64,000 nucleotides of DNA, taken from an uncultured Lachnospiraceae bacterium. Lineage in GTDB: Bacteria; Bacillota; Clostridia; Lachnospirales; Lachnospiraceae. This document shows, in pieces, positions 7,721-16,626 of this stretch. How positions within the stretch are numbered: the stretch's first letter is position 1; every line of letters starts with the position of its first letter. Where the stretch lies: assembly GCA_947174705.1 (NCBI GenBank), contig CAMWKB010000002.1, forward strand, positions 21,248 to 85,247, read 5' to 3'. The notes under the pieces are model-generated. The model saw nothing but the letters and a program-made list of their open reading frames with translations, had not been told where the DNA came from and did no database searches. The translations under genes and the position numbers were made by a program.

Positions 7721-8440
7721 CTAAGGCAGCTTGGAGAAAATCTCACCTATACTTCCCTGAACCACCAAATCCGCCACGCCGTCTCTCGGAGTCGGAGTTT
7801 TATTAATAAGCACCAGTTTATTGCCTCTGTAATAATCGATAAGTCCTGCCGCAGGATATACCGCAAGGGAAGTTCCACCTATAATAAGCACATCGGCTTC
7901 ACTTATATAGCGGACGGATTTCTGTAAAATTTCCTGGTCCAATCCTTCCTCATAAAGAACCACATCCGGCTTAATACCACCTCCGCATGAACACTCCGGC
8001 ACTCCTTTTGAGTTAAGCATATATTCAGCATCGTACAGTTTCCCGCATTTTTCACAATAATTGCGCATTACCGAACCATGCAGTTCCATCACTTCCTTAC
8101 TTCCCGCCGCCTGATGCAGTCCGTCAATATTCTGCGTGATCACAGCCTTGAGTTTACCTTCTTTTTCCCACTGGGCAAGCTTAATATGCGCCGCATTAGG
8201 CTTGGCGTCCAGACACAGCATCTTGTCACGATAAAATTTATAAAACTCTCCCGTATTATTTCTATAAAATGTATGGCTCAGAATAGTCTCCGGCGGATAA
8301 TCATATTTCTGGTTATACAATCCATCCACACTTCGAAAATCCGGTATCCCGCTCTCCGTCGAAACCCCCGCTCCGCCAAAGAAAACAATATTATCGCTAT
8401 TTCGTATTATTTCTGACAGTCTTTCAATAGCATTATCCAT
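7721..8440 (-). CDS. NAD-dependent protein deacylase (sirtuin, Sir2/CobB class)
   Basis: 239 residues. The NAD-binding loop GGAGVSTESGIPDFRS is at 22-37, TQNIDGLH at 102-109, the general base His121 in ELHGS, and a zinc ribbon formed by Cys129, Cys132, Cys150 and Cys152. The enzyme removes acyl groups from protein lysines using NAD. GGAGG precedes the ATG. It sits 22 bases after leuA and may be co-transcribed with it. The exact acyl preference cannot be read from the sequence. Confidence 0.95.
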   Translation of the reverse strand: MDNAIERLSEIIRNSDNIVFFGGAGVSTESGIPDFRSVDGLYNQKYDYPPETILSHTFYRNNTGEFYKFYRDKMLCLDAKPNAAHIKLAQWEKEGKLKAVITQNIDGLHQAAGSKEVMELHGSVMRNYCEKCGKLYDAEYMLNSKGVPECSCGGGIKPDVVLYEEGLDQEILQKSVRYISEADVLIIGGTSLAVYPAAGLIDYYRGNKLVLINKTPTPRDGVADLVVQGSIGEIFSKLP

Positions 8441-8462
8441 ATCAATACCTCCACACTAACTT

Positions 8463-10136
8463 TTACCCCAATTTAAGCCTGTTAACAGCCGAGAAAATTG
8501 CCCTGACAGAAGCCCTTGTGATATTCGAGCTTACACCTACACCGTAAGTAACATCTCCCGTATCCACATCCAGCAAATGAATGTATGCTGCCGCCTGGGA
8601 ATTGGAACCGCTCTGCAGTGCATGTTCTTCATAATCCAAAATCTTAATATCAACTGACAGTTCTTCCTGCAAGCCTCGTTTTACCGCATCAATAGGTCCG
8701 TTTCCAACCGCTTCAAATTGTTTCTCAACTCCGTTATTTGTATAAGTCACAAATACCTTTGTGTCAAATTCGGACTTAGTTTCACCGCTTAAATCATCTA
8801 CGCGCAGCTTTCTGAAATGAATAGGCTCCTTCTGATTTAAATATTCTTTACGGAAGTTTTCCATAATCTCATCCGGGGAAACCTCGCCCTGCGCTTCGGA
8901 AATTTTCTGTATTACATTGGCAAATTCCCTATGCATGCCCTTAGGAAGTTTAAATCCGAAATAAGTATCCATAATAAAGGCAACTCCGCCCTTACCTGAC
9001 TGCGAATTAATTCTTACTATAGGCTCGTATTCCCTTCCTATATCCGACGGGTCAATAGGCAGATACGGCACCTGCCAGATTTCGCTGCCGCGCTCCTTCA
9101 TTGCCTTAACGCCCTTATTGATAGCATCCTGATGGGAGCCGGAAAATGCAGTAAATACAAGCTTTCCTGCATAAGGGTGTCTTGGATGAATCGGGATTTT
9201 ACAGCATCTTTCATATATTTCGATACTTTCGTTAATATGCTCAATATGAAGTCCCGGATCAATTCCCTGTGAAAACATATTGTAAGCGATATTCATAATA
9301 TCCACATTTCCTGTTCTTTCACCGTTTCCAAACAGTGTTCCCTCTATACGGTCCGCACCCGCAAGCAGTGCAAGCTCTGAACTTGCAACGCCGGTTCCCC
9401 TGTCATTATGCGGATGAACGCTCAAAATAATGCTTTCTCTATTCTTAAAATGCTTATTCATCCACTCAATCTGGTCTGCATAAACATTCGGCGTGTTCAT
9501 CTCTACGGTAGAGGGAAGATTAATGATGATCGGCTCTTCCTTGGTTGCTCCCCATGTTTCCTGAACTGCCGTACAGATTTCCAATGCATAATCAAGCTCT
9601 GTTCCGGTAAAGCTCTCGGGAGAGTATTCCAGAATGATCTTACCTGGGAAATTTTTAGCCCGCTCTTTTACCATTTTAGTTCCTTCTACTGCAATATTGG
9701 TAATCTCATCTTTATTCATATGGAATACAACGTCTCTCTGGAGAGTTGATGTAGAATTATAAATATGAACAATAGCCTGCTTACAGCCTTTAATCGATTC
9801 AAACGTCCTATCGACCAATTCTTCACGGCATTGCGTAAGCACCTGAACCACCACATCATCCGGTATCATCTTACGGTCTATAAGTTGACGCAGGAAATCA
9901 AACTCTATTTGGCTTGCAGCCGGAAAACCGATTTCGATTTCTTTAAAACCTAATTTAACAAGATAATTAAAAAATTCTATTTTCTCGTGTACCACCATTG
10001 GGTCAATCAACGCCTGATTACCGTCGCGCAAATCTACACTGCACCATACAGGCGCTTTTTCAATCTCCTTATTAGGCCATTCCCTTTCAGGATAATGTAC
10101 CACAGGATTCTTACGATATCTTTGATAGTTTAACAT
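8463..10136 (-). CDS. leuA: 2-isopropylmalate synthase, long form
   Basis: First committed step of leucine synthesis: 2-oxoisovalerate plus acetyl-CoA to 2-isopropylmalate. The 557-residue product starts NYQRYRKNPVV, as in the long LeuA form with PxxxYRxxP openings. It has the HMGL-like barrel with DLRDGNQALIDPM and the metal-site SVHPHNDRGTG, and a C-terminal regulatory domain (about 435-557) that would bind leucine. An ATG at 10163 would add nine residues, but GTGGAGGATGG lies between the two starts and serves the ATG at 10136. No leuBCD genes are nearby and no T-box is seen. Confidence 0.94.
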   Translation of the reverse strand: MLNYQRYRKNPVVHYPEREWPNKEIEKAPVWCSVDLRDGNQALIDPMVVHEKIEFFNYLVKLGFKEIEIGFPAASQIEFDFLRQLIDRKMIPDDVVVQVLTQCREELVDRTFESIKGCKQAIVHIYNSTSTLQRDVVFHMNKDEITNIAVEGTKMVKERAKNFPGKIILEYSPESFTGTELDYALEICTAVQETWGATKEEPIIINLPSTVEMNTPNVYADQIEWMNKHFKNRESIILSVHPHNDRGTGVASSELALLAGADRIEGTLFGNGERTGNVDIMNIAYNMFSQGIDPGLHIEHINESIEIYERCCKIPIHPRHPYAGKLVFTAFSGSHQDAINKGVKAMKERGSEIWQVPYLPIDPSDIGREYEPIVRINSQSGKGGVAFIMDTYFGFKLPKGMHREFANVIQKISEAQGEVSPDEIMENFRKEYLNQKEPIHFRKLRVDDLSGETKSEFDTKVFVTYTNNGVEKQFEAVGNGPIDAVKRGLQEELSVDIKILDYEEHALQSGSNSQAAAYIHLLDVDTGDVTYGVGVSSNITRASVRAIFSAVNRLKLG

Positions 10137-10189
10137 ACTTCCATCCTCCACTTTGCTATGCATTAATTCTTTTTATAAAAATATTTCCT

Positions 10190-10220
10190 AAAAAAAAGTC
10201 CGTTGATACAACGGACTTAT
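10190..10220 (-). terminator. Intrinsic terminator after ptsH
   Basis: AAGTCCGTTG / CAACGGACTT with a 3-4 base loop and eight T's on the minus strand, ten bases after the HPr stop. Confidence 0.93.
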
Positions 10221-10229
10221 CAGATAGCG

Positions 10230-10493
10230 TTATTCACCAAGACCACTTTCAACGGCACTGACGAGCGCTTTAAGCGCTTCCTGTTCGTCTTCACCATCAC
10301 ATACAAATTCAATCTCATCGCCGCACTTAACACATGCTCCCAGCACACTTAATACGCTTTTTGCATTCGCTGTATTTTCCCTAAACGAAAATGTTATCAA
10401 TGATTTAAATTTCATCGCTTCCTTACATAGGATGCCTGCTGGTCTTAGATGCAGCCCTGTTGGGTTTTTAATAACTACCTTTTGGCTTACCAT
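10230..10493 (-). CDS. ptsH: HPr phosphocarrier protein of the PTS
   Basis: 87 residues. His15 in TGLHLRPAG is the site phosphorylated by Enzyme I, and Ser46 in NAKSVLSVLG is the site used by HPr kinase in Firmicutes for catabolite control. The length is standard. GGAGG lies before the ATG. It has its own promoter and terminator and so is a single-gene unit; ptsI is not adjacent. The second, HPr-like protein at 53700 lacks the histidine, so this is the functional PTS carrier. Confidence 0.95.
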   Translation of the reverse strand: MVSQKVVIKNPTGLHLRPAGILCKEAMKFKSLITFSFRENTANAKSVLSVLGACVKCGDEIEFVCDGEDEQEALKALVSAVESGLGE

Positions 10494-10553
10494 ACCCTCA
10501 TTCCTCCAATTTACCTTCTGAACTTTAATGTACTTCTAAATTAACCCCTATTA

Positions 10554-10582
10554 ACTATATCATTTTTTACCCAAACTTTCAA
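10554..10582 (-). promoter_or_regulatory. SigA-type promoter of ptsH
   Basis: TTGAAA (10577-10582), 17-base spacer, TATAGT (10554-10559) on the minus strand, just after the glmM stop. No catabolite-responsive element was recognised. Confidence 0.75.
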
Positions 10583-10596
10583 CAGTATTTGCTACG

Positions 10597-11946
10597 CTAT
10601 AACATAATATTTTGTATAAGTTCCGCCAGCTTTTTGGCCTCTGCCTCAATCATCTTCTGATCTTTTCCTTCAATCATAACGCGGACTAACGGCTCTGTTC
10701 CGGACGGCCTTATCAGGACACGTCCTTCGCCGGCGAACTTGTTATTAAGCGTATTAATCGCATCCGCAATCTCCGGATAATCCATATAATTTTCTTTCTT
10801 ATGGTTCGGAACCTTCGCATTCACAAGCGCCTGCGGCATAACCTCCATAACCTTTGCAAGTTCGGAAAGCGGCTTATTAGTCTCTGCAACAACCTGCAGC
10901 AGATGCAGGGCGCTCAGCAGCCCATCGCCTGTTGTATTTTCATCTAAGAAAATAACATGACCTGACTGTTCACCACCAAGGCTTGCACCAATCTCACGCA
11001 TTCTCTCAAGCACATATCTGTCTCCGACCTTGGTCTGCTCTATATGAATTCCATGTTTCTCTCCCATGATGAAAAATCCCAGATTACTCATAACTGTAGC
11101 AACGATTGTGTCATGGTTAAGTATGCCCTTGTTCTTCATGTGCAGACCAACAATCGCCATAATCTGATCGCCATCCACAATCTGACCGTTCTCATCCACC
11201 GCAAGCAGACGGTCTGCATCTCCGTCAAAAGCAAGACCCAGATTGGCCTTTTCATAAACAACCTTTGCCTGTAATTCACCCATATGGGTAGAACCGCAGT
11301 TGGCATTAATATTGGTTCCGTCCGGATTATTATGGATTGCCACTACTTCTGCGCCCAATTCTTTAAGCGCTTCTACAGATGTATAAAAAGCAGCTCCTTC
11401 CGCACAGTCAACCACTATTTTCATACCGCTCAAATCGACTCTGACTGCCTGAATTGCATGATTGATATATTCCTCTCTTGCATCGGTACGGTATTTAATC
11501 TTTCCGACGCCCGCACCAATTGGGAATTTAATTCCCGGAAGTCCGTTACGGATAAGCGCTTCTATCTCATCTTCCAAAGAGTCCGGTAGTTTATAACCGC
11601 TTCCGTCAAAAAACTTTATACCGTTAAATTCTACCGTATTGTGGGAAGCAGAAATTACAACTCCCGCATCCACCTTATATTTTCTTGTAAGATATGCAAC
11701 TGCCGGCGTTGGAACAATTCCCACATAAACTGCATTTGCACCTACAGAACAAGCTCCTGCCATAAGTGCATTTGCCAGCATATCTCCCGATATTCTTGTA
11801 TCGCAGCCCCCCATTATTGTCGGCTTATGCTTATTCTCCCTTGAAAGCACATATGCGCCTGCCTGACCAAGCTGCATTGCAAGCTGCGGAGTCAGCTCTT
11901 CATTTGCAACGCCCCTGACGCCATCAGTACCAAACAATCTACCCAT
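10597..11946 (-). CDS. glmM: Phosphoglucosamine mutase
   Basis: 449 residues; interconverts glucosamine-6-phosphate and glucosamine-1-phosphate for peptidoglycan precursor synthesis. The phosphoserine loop is VISASHN with Ser101, the metal loop is AFDGDADRLL, the sugar-binding loop is GGEQSGH, and the phosphate loop RPSGTEP is near the C terminus. It ends the cdaA-cdaR-glmM set known from Firmicutes, in which GlmM can bind and inhibit the cyclase CdaA. The gap to cdaR is two bases. Confidence 0.97.
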   Translation of the reverse strand: MGRLFGTDGVRGVANEELTPQLAMQLGQAGAYVLSRENKHKPTIMGGCDTRISGDMLANALMAGACSVGANAVYVGIVPTPAVAYLTRKYKVDAGVVISASHNTVEFNGIKFFDGSGYKLPDSLEDEIEALIRNGLPGIKFPIGAGVGKIKYRTDAREEYINHAIQAVRVDLSGMKIVVDCAEGAAFYTSVEALKELGAEVVAIHNNPDGTNINANCGSTHMGELQAKVVYEKANLGLAFDGDADRLLAVDENGQIVDGDQIMAIVGLHMKNKGILNHDTIVATVMSNLGFFIMGEKHGIHIEQTKVGDRYVLERMREIGASLGGEQSGHVIFLDENTTGDGLLSALHLLQVVAETNKPLSELAKVMEVMPQALVNAKVPNHKKENYMDYPEIADAINTLNNKFAGEGRVLIRPSGTEPLVRVMIEGKDQKMIEAEAKKLAELIQNIML

Positions 11947-11948
11947 TT

Positions 11949-13226
11949 TTACTCTGCCTCCGTTACACTAAGTCCTACTCTTATTTTTTCTTTCACATTT
12001 ATATTATTATCAAGATTAAAATTCAGTTCTGCCATATAATATCCGATATGCATCTCATCCATATCGTTACTTTCCATATATGCCGCCACATCAACGGTTG
12101 CCTGAATCGAATTGACATCCACTTCATTCAAAACGCTTGCCAATCCTACAAGGGTAATCTGATAAGTTTTTTCATCTTCTATTATCTCACCATCAAAACC
12201 TTCTGGCATATTGATAATATGAATCCGGTTCGTAAACAGCGTAACTACACGTTCTGTATTCTGTTCCACCGCAACTTCCACCTGGACAACACCCTGAAAA
12301 TCCTCTTCAGCAATAATTACACCGTCAGGAAGATGATCACGTAAATTAATAAACTGTTCTACGTTCTCCGTCGCTCCGGTAATATCCAGCTTTGTTTCCG
12401 GAATATCTATAGACTCTATGTTTGCAATCGTATTACTTTTTCCTGCAATTAAGACACTATCTCTGGTCGCAGTAATTTCTCCTGTTGCCTGATAGCCTCT
12501 TGCCGGAGTCCCACTAACATTCCAGTTGATTGGCACTGTTTTTGTCTCCAGTATCTCAACCGTTACACGTACTTTGCTAATACTCTTATTAATGCTCGGA
12601 GACGAAATCACCCTGTCCTCTTCATCATACAATCGTATTTCAGAATCAGTCCTGATTATATTGTTGAAACCTGAAACATTCACCGTTACTGCCGCACGTC
12701 TAACCTGTGAAATAATGGAGTCCGGTCCGGATATTTCTATAAGGTTCTGATCCAGTGAAGTTTCCCCAAGTATATAACCCTCTCTTACCGTACCTGTGGT
12801 AGCGGTCCTTATCTGTAAAGTCTTAGACGTTTTTTCTTCAATACTTAATTTGACTCTATCGATACTTCCTCTGATACTTTCCAGTTTATCGTTATCTTTA
12901 TTCGTTGAGAGACGAATCGGAATTGTATTGATGCTCGTCAGATCGTTCACGTCTGCAACGGCAATCACATTATTCGCATCAATAGAATCAATAATTGAAC
13001 GTTTTGCCGATATTACAACCGTACCGATCAGATCACTGTTATCCAGTACCTCATACACCTGGCCGCTTTCCGTTATAAGATCGTCGTTTTGAATATTTAC
13101 TTTTACATTATTTACAGTTAATGTTTTGGTTGGATCGTTAATATTAGTAACGACAAGCCATATGAGCAACGCAAATAGGAAAGAACTCAGTTTAAGCACC
13201 CAATTTTGGGTTAATTTATTCCTCAT
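11949..13226 (-). CDS. cdaR: CdaA regulator CdaR (YbbR-domain protein)
   Basis: 425 residues: one N-terminal membrane anchor (about 13-27, LSSFLFALLIWLVV) and several extracytoplasmic YbbR repeats with the VxVxNVxxxN pattern (TVNNVKVNIQN, then repeats to the C terminus). The family controls the c-di-AMP cyclase from outside the membrane. It overlaps the end of cdaA by 11 bases, so translation is coupled. The identity rests on the domain pattern and gene order; sequence is poorly conserved in the family. Confidence 0.9.
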   Translation of the reverse strand: MRNKLTQNWVLKLSSFLFALLIWLVVTNINDPTKTLTVNNVKVNIQNDDLITESGQVYEVLDNSDLIGTVVISAKRSIIDSIDANNVIAVADVNDLTSINTIPIRLSTNKDNDKLESIRGSIDRVKLSIEEKTSKTLQIRTATTGTVREGYILGETSLDQNLIEISGPDSIISQVRRAAVTVNVSGFNNIIRTDSEIRLYDEEDRVISSPSINKSISKVRVTVEILETKTVPINWNVSGTPARGYQATGEITATRDSVLIAGKSNTIANIESIDIPETKLDITGATENVEQFINLRDHLPDGVIIAEEDFQGVVQVEVAVEQNTERVVTLFTNRIHIINMPEGFDGEIIEDEKTYQITLVGLASVLNEVDVNSIQATVDVAAYMESNDMDEMHIGYYMAELNFNLDNNINVKEKIRVGLSVTEAE

Positions 13227-14091
13227 TTTTTAACCTGCCTTTCCCCTTCCACAACTTCCGTTTTTTCTCCTCTGCCGGTTTATTCTGAATACTCTTTAAG
13301 GTTCCACGCAGATGTTCTGCATCCAGACTGCTCTCTAACTTCCCGCTATAAGCCACGCTTATCTTACCGGTCTCTTCTGAAACAATGACAGTCATGGAAT
13401 CCGTTACCTCAGAAATACCCACTCCTGCACGATGCCTCGTTCCAAGCTCCTTACTAAGTTCCATATTATCCGAAAGCGGCAGATAACATGTCGCCGCTGT
13501 AATACGATTATTCTTCACTATAACTGCACCGTCATGCAGAGGTGTATTGTGTTCGAAAATATTTATAAGAAGCTGGCTGGAAACAATACCATCCACATCA
13601 ATTCCGGTACGCTCATATTCATTAAGCGGCTGCTCATTCTGTATAACGATCAGAGCGCCTGTTTTTACTTTTCCCATTTCAACGGACGCCTTGACGATTT
13701 CATTTATCGTCCTATCCGAAAAACTATCGTTATCCGATTTGGAAGCGTCAAATGTAATAATAGACGAAAAGAAATTTTTTCGTCCAAGCTCCTCTATTGC
13801 TTTTCTAAGTTCCGGCTGTAATACAACAACAATCGCTATCGCCGCTATGCTGAAAAGATTAGAAACAATCCACAGGATTGTGTTCATATTAAATATAACT
13901 GCAATCAAAACAAATACCGCTATAACTAAAACGCCTTTTAGTAATGCCCACGCCCTGGTATTTTTAACCCAAAGCAGGATATAATACATCAAAAAGGCGA
14001 TAATCAAAATTTCCGCAACATCTGACCAACGCATCGACGGTATATAAAGTTTAGATAAGTAGTTTTCAATTAAGATATTGATCTGCTGCAT
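13216..14091 (-). CDS. cdaA: Membrane-bound diadenylate cyclase CdaA
   Basis: Makes c-di-AMP from two ATP. 291 residues: three membrane segments (about 24-42, 50-68 and 72-92) and a DAC domain with the catalytic HDGAV (DGA at 187-189) and GTRHRAG (RHR at 219-221) motifs intact. A short basic tail follows. It is followed by cdaR and glmM, the conserved regulatory set. GdpP, which breaks down the product, is encoded about 7 kb away in this window. c-di-AMP commonly governs potassium and osmolyte balance and wall integrity in Firmicutes. Confidence 0.97.
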   Translation of the reverse strand: MQQINILIENYLSKLYIPSMRWSDVAEILIIAFLMYYILLWVKNTRAWALLKGVLVIAVFVLIAVIFNMNTILWIVSNLFSIAAIAIVVVLQPELRKAIEELGRKNFFSSIITFDASKSDNDSFSDRTINEIVKASVEMGKVKTGALIVIQNEQPLNEYERTGIDVDGIVSSQLLINIFEHNTPLHDGAVIVKNNRITAATCYLPLSDNMELSKELGTRHRAGVGISEVTDSMTVIVSEETGKISVAYSGKLESSLDAEHLRGTLKSIQNKPAEEKKRKLWKGKGRLKNEE

Positions 14092-14102
14092 AACACTTCC
14101 AT

Positions 14103-15050
14103 TTAACTTTTCCTTATTTTATTCTGCCCTGCAATCTGCTTTACCGTCTTCTCGGGTCTGGTAACAGTTACCTTGGGCACTGCTTTGACATAATAATAAT
14201 ACTCATCGTCCTCAAATTGTACTTTTTCAGCCCTCATATAGTCCACATGGAATACAAAAAACTGTAATATAAGCGTTAATAAAAATGAAAATATGGTTCC
14301 CACAATTGCAGATAACAGCGATACATTCGTATCAAACATTAAATCGCCAAATAAAAGAACCATAATATTGACAATCGCACCCGCTACCATTGCAATAGTC
14401 CATGCATAGTCAATACTCATTCTCCGAATCATATAAACCAGAACAATAGTAACTGCAAACGCTACTATCGTTACGAGCATTTCTTTGTTTCCCAGAATAC
14501 CATCTATGATCAGTTTAAATTTTGCCGCTGTTTCTTCAACCGCCGCACTGCTTATAACAGTTGCGTTTTTGTTTACATAACTAATCATATAATACGATAT
14601 TACACCACAGGCAACGGAAACTGCCGATGCCGGTGTTCCGATAAGTCCCATAGAAATCGGAATAACATATGGTATTTTAAGGAGAAAGCAGACGGGAGTT
14701 AATACTACAACCGCCGTATCTCTGGGTGAAAATCTAAAATACAGTAAAAACATGAGTAAGAAAACTCCGCCGACTACGACCGCGCACTCCAGGCTGAATG
14801 TATACATATGCAACAGCGTAAAAAGTGCATCCATAATTACTATGAAATTAGTCGGCATAAAAGAACACATCAGCGCTGCAATCAAGACAACTGCCAATTT
14901 ATTAATGCTATTCATATAACCAAGATTCGCATTAATAAGCAGCAATGATATTAACGCCAACATAAACTTCATAAAAGGAGTAATATAAATCTCATATTTA
15001 CTGTAAAACAGCTTTAAATACTGTTTTGCAACAAGTAAGGTTGTCATCAT
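14103..15050 (-). CDS. Polytopic membrane protein upstream of cdaA, unknown function
   Basis: 315 residues with about eight or nine hydrophobic segments between residues 25 and 265 and a polar C-terminal tail rich in tyrosine and lysine (EDDEYYYYVKAVPK). No family is recognised with confidence. It lies 11 bases upstream of cdaA and 16 bases downstream of another membrane gene, so it belongs to the same transcript. There is no ABC, permease or enzyme motif I can name. A link with c-di-AMP signalling is inferred from position only. Confidence 0.85.
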   Translation of the reverse strand: MMTTLLVAKQYLKLFYSKYEIYITPFMKFMLALISLLLINANLGYMNSINKLAVVLIAALMCSFMPTNFIVIMDALFTLLHMYTFSLECAVVVGGVFLLMFLLYFRFSPRDTAVVVLTPVCFLLKIPYVIPISMGLIGTPASAVSVACGVISYYMISYVNKNATVISSAAVEETAAKFKLIIDGILGNKEMLVTIVAFAVTIVLVYMIRRMSIDYAWTIAMVAGAIVNIMVLLFGDLMFDTNVSLLSAIVGTIFSFLLTLILQFFVFHVDYMRAEKVQFEDDEYYYYVKAVPKVTVTRPEKTVKQIAGQNKIRKS

Positions 15051-15066
15051 TCATCCTTTCAAATGT

Positions 15067-15456
15067 TCATCTATTTTCGTACATATTAGCTAGTTTTCTC
15101 AAATTCTTGTAATATAGGCGCAGACTTTTACGTGCCTTGCTATAGCGGTAAGTATATACAATATAGGATATCACCGCATAGGCTCCTACCACAGCAGCGT
15201 ACCAAATCAGGACATTCTTGCAGAATTCCAGTAAATCCATCTTATAAATATCCATCATAAAGACTTCAAAGTCATAAAAAATGTACATGGCAAAAACCAC
15301 TACAAATGCTATACTTGCACTTATAATGGATTTTAAAACCTGCCATCCTATATAATCACTGCGAAAGTAACTGCCAATCGCTACATTTTTCTTTCCCTCA
15401 CCTGCCTCATAAGATGCAAGCTTGGTCATCAGAATCACGCGTTCTTCATTCAGCAT
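15067..15456 (-). CDS. Small membrane protein, unknown function
   Basis: 129 residues: a polar N-terminal stretch, two membrane segments (about 40-60 and 85-105) and a basic C-terminal tail (RYSKARKSLRLYYKNLRK). Both ends are predicted cytosolic. No family is recognised. It lies between yvyF and the polytopic protein preceding cdaA with gaps under 20 bases. Confidence 0.8.
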   Translation of the reverse strand: MLNEERVILMTKLASYEAGEGKKNVAIGSYFRSDYIGWQVLKSIISASIAFVVVFAMYIFYDFEVFMMDIYKMDLLEFCKNVLIWYAAVVGAYAVISYIVYTYRYSKARKSLRLYYKNLRKLANMYENR

Positions 15457-15475
15457 GAAAATCTCCCATCTTAAA

Positions 15476-15883
15476 TTAGTTCAGGAAACGCATCTTGGGA
15501 TTTTCTTTGGTATCCTTCTTCGGTTTTGGTTTCGGCGCTTCCGGTTTCTTAATACTGCTGCTAAGCTGATCAGCCATCGAATTTTTGCACTTATCACAAA
15601 AACGTCCTGACATGATCGGCGCTTCACAATTCTCACAAAACAGAGTAATGCCGGAACCTTCCGCCAACTCCAGACGCTCCTCGCGAAGCCACTGCTGAAT
15701 CTGGTTCGGGGATACATCACAAGCCTCAGATACTTGTGGAATCGATGCATGTCTGTTTTCATAAATATATTTCTTTACTTCCTGGAATTTTTCTTCCAAT
15801 GCTTCCTTGCACTGCATACATATCGGCGGTCCCGATACGTAGTTAAAAATTCTTCCACACTTTCTACAATTACGTACATTCAT
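15476..15883 (-). CDS. Flagellar operon zinc-finger protein, YvyF family
   Basis: 135 residues. An N-terminal CxxC...CxxC ribbon (NCRKCGRIFN, PPICMQC), a central helix-turn-helix-like segment (SIPQVSEACDVSPNQIQQWL) and a second ribbon (CENCEAPIMSGRFCDKCK) match the YvyF family, usually found next to comF and flagellar genes in Firmicutes. A GTG at 15901 opens the longest frame, but GGAGG eight bases before the ATG at 15883 sets the start. It follows comFC directly, as in Bacillus. Its exact role in flagellar control is not settled. Confidence 0.85.
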   Translation of the reverse strand: MNVRNCRKCGRIFNYVSGPPICMQCKEALEEKFQEVKKYIYENRHASIPQVSEACDVSPNQIQQWLREERLELAEGSGITLFCENCEAPIMSGRFCDKCKNSMADQLSSSIKKPEAPKPKPKKDTKENPKMRFLN

Positions 15884-15897
15884 ATAATTTCCTCCAA

Positions 15898-16626
15898 TCA
15901 CATTCCATTTCCTATTGCAAGCGCAATAAAATAAATATGCTTTACTCCTATACGATGCAGTTCTTTGGCAATAGCATCAATAGTACTTCCTGTTGTATAA
16001 ATATCATCAACTATTATAACTGTATTTAATTTTACATCATTATAGCGGATTTTAAAAGCCCTTTTCAAATTATTTTGTCTTTCCTGTGCAGATAAGTCTT
16101 TCATGGGTACGGTCTTTTTCACTCTTTCGACCAAATTGTCCTCTACAGGTATGCCCAGACGCTTTCCGACTTCATCTGCAATCAGCTTAGCCTGATTGTA
16201 TCCCCTCACTCTTTTCTTGGATGCATGAATCGGAACCGGCACCAATGCATCCGGTTTCAGTGCAAGAATCCTCTCACCCAGTACCTTGGCAATCCTATCT
16301 CCATAATATGCCGCATATTCCTGCCTGCCACAATATTTAAAACGGTATATGGAGTCCGACACACTTGTATACGCAAAAAGCGCCATACCGCTGTCATAGC
16401 TATGCTCCTTACATCCGCAGTCGTGGCAGAAAACCGCCCTTTTGTCCTTCAGTTCTTTCCCGCACTTTTGACAATACGGAGCCTTTATATACTTTATTTT
16501 CTTTTTACATTCCTCACAGATGAGGTTTCCGAAAGGCTTGACAGCCTTGTCACAGACAGGACATCTTCTTGGATATACAAGATCCAGAAGCATCCCAAAG
16601 AATACTTTAAATAGATTTTCTCTCAT
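15898..16626 (-). CDS. comFC: ComF family protein (ComFC-like phosphoribosyltransferase fold)
   Basis: 242 residues: an N-terminal double zinc ribbon (CPVC, CEEC, CQKCG, CHDCG, residues about 21-72) and a C-terminal phosphoribosyltransferase-like domain with the PRPP loop VIIVDDIYTTGSTID. Members take part in DNA uptake during transformation, though many bacteria carry the gene without known competence. The ATG overlaps the recD2 stop by four bases (ATGA), indicating translational coupling. Confidence 0.93.
   Translation of the reverse strand: MRENLFKVFFGMLLDLVYPRRCPVCDKAVKPFGNLICEECKKKIKYIKAPYCQKCGKELKDKRAVFCHDCGCKEHSYDSGMALFAYTSVSDSIYRFKYCGRQEYAAYYGDRIAKVLGERILALKPDALVPVPIHASKKRVRGYNQAKLIADEVGKRLGIPVEDNLVERVKKTVPMKDLSAQERQNNLKRAFKIRYNDVKLNTVIIVDDIYTTGSTIDAIAKELHRIGVKHIYFIALAIGNGM

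Noticed and set aside
10137..10229. T-box or leucine leader before leuA
   Set aside because: The gap is too short for a T-box and contains only the ptsH terminator; no leucine-rich leader peptide was seen.
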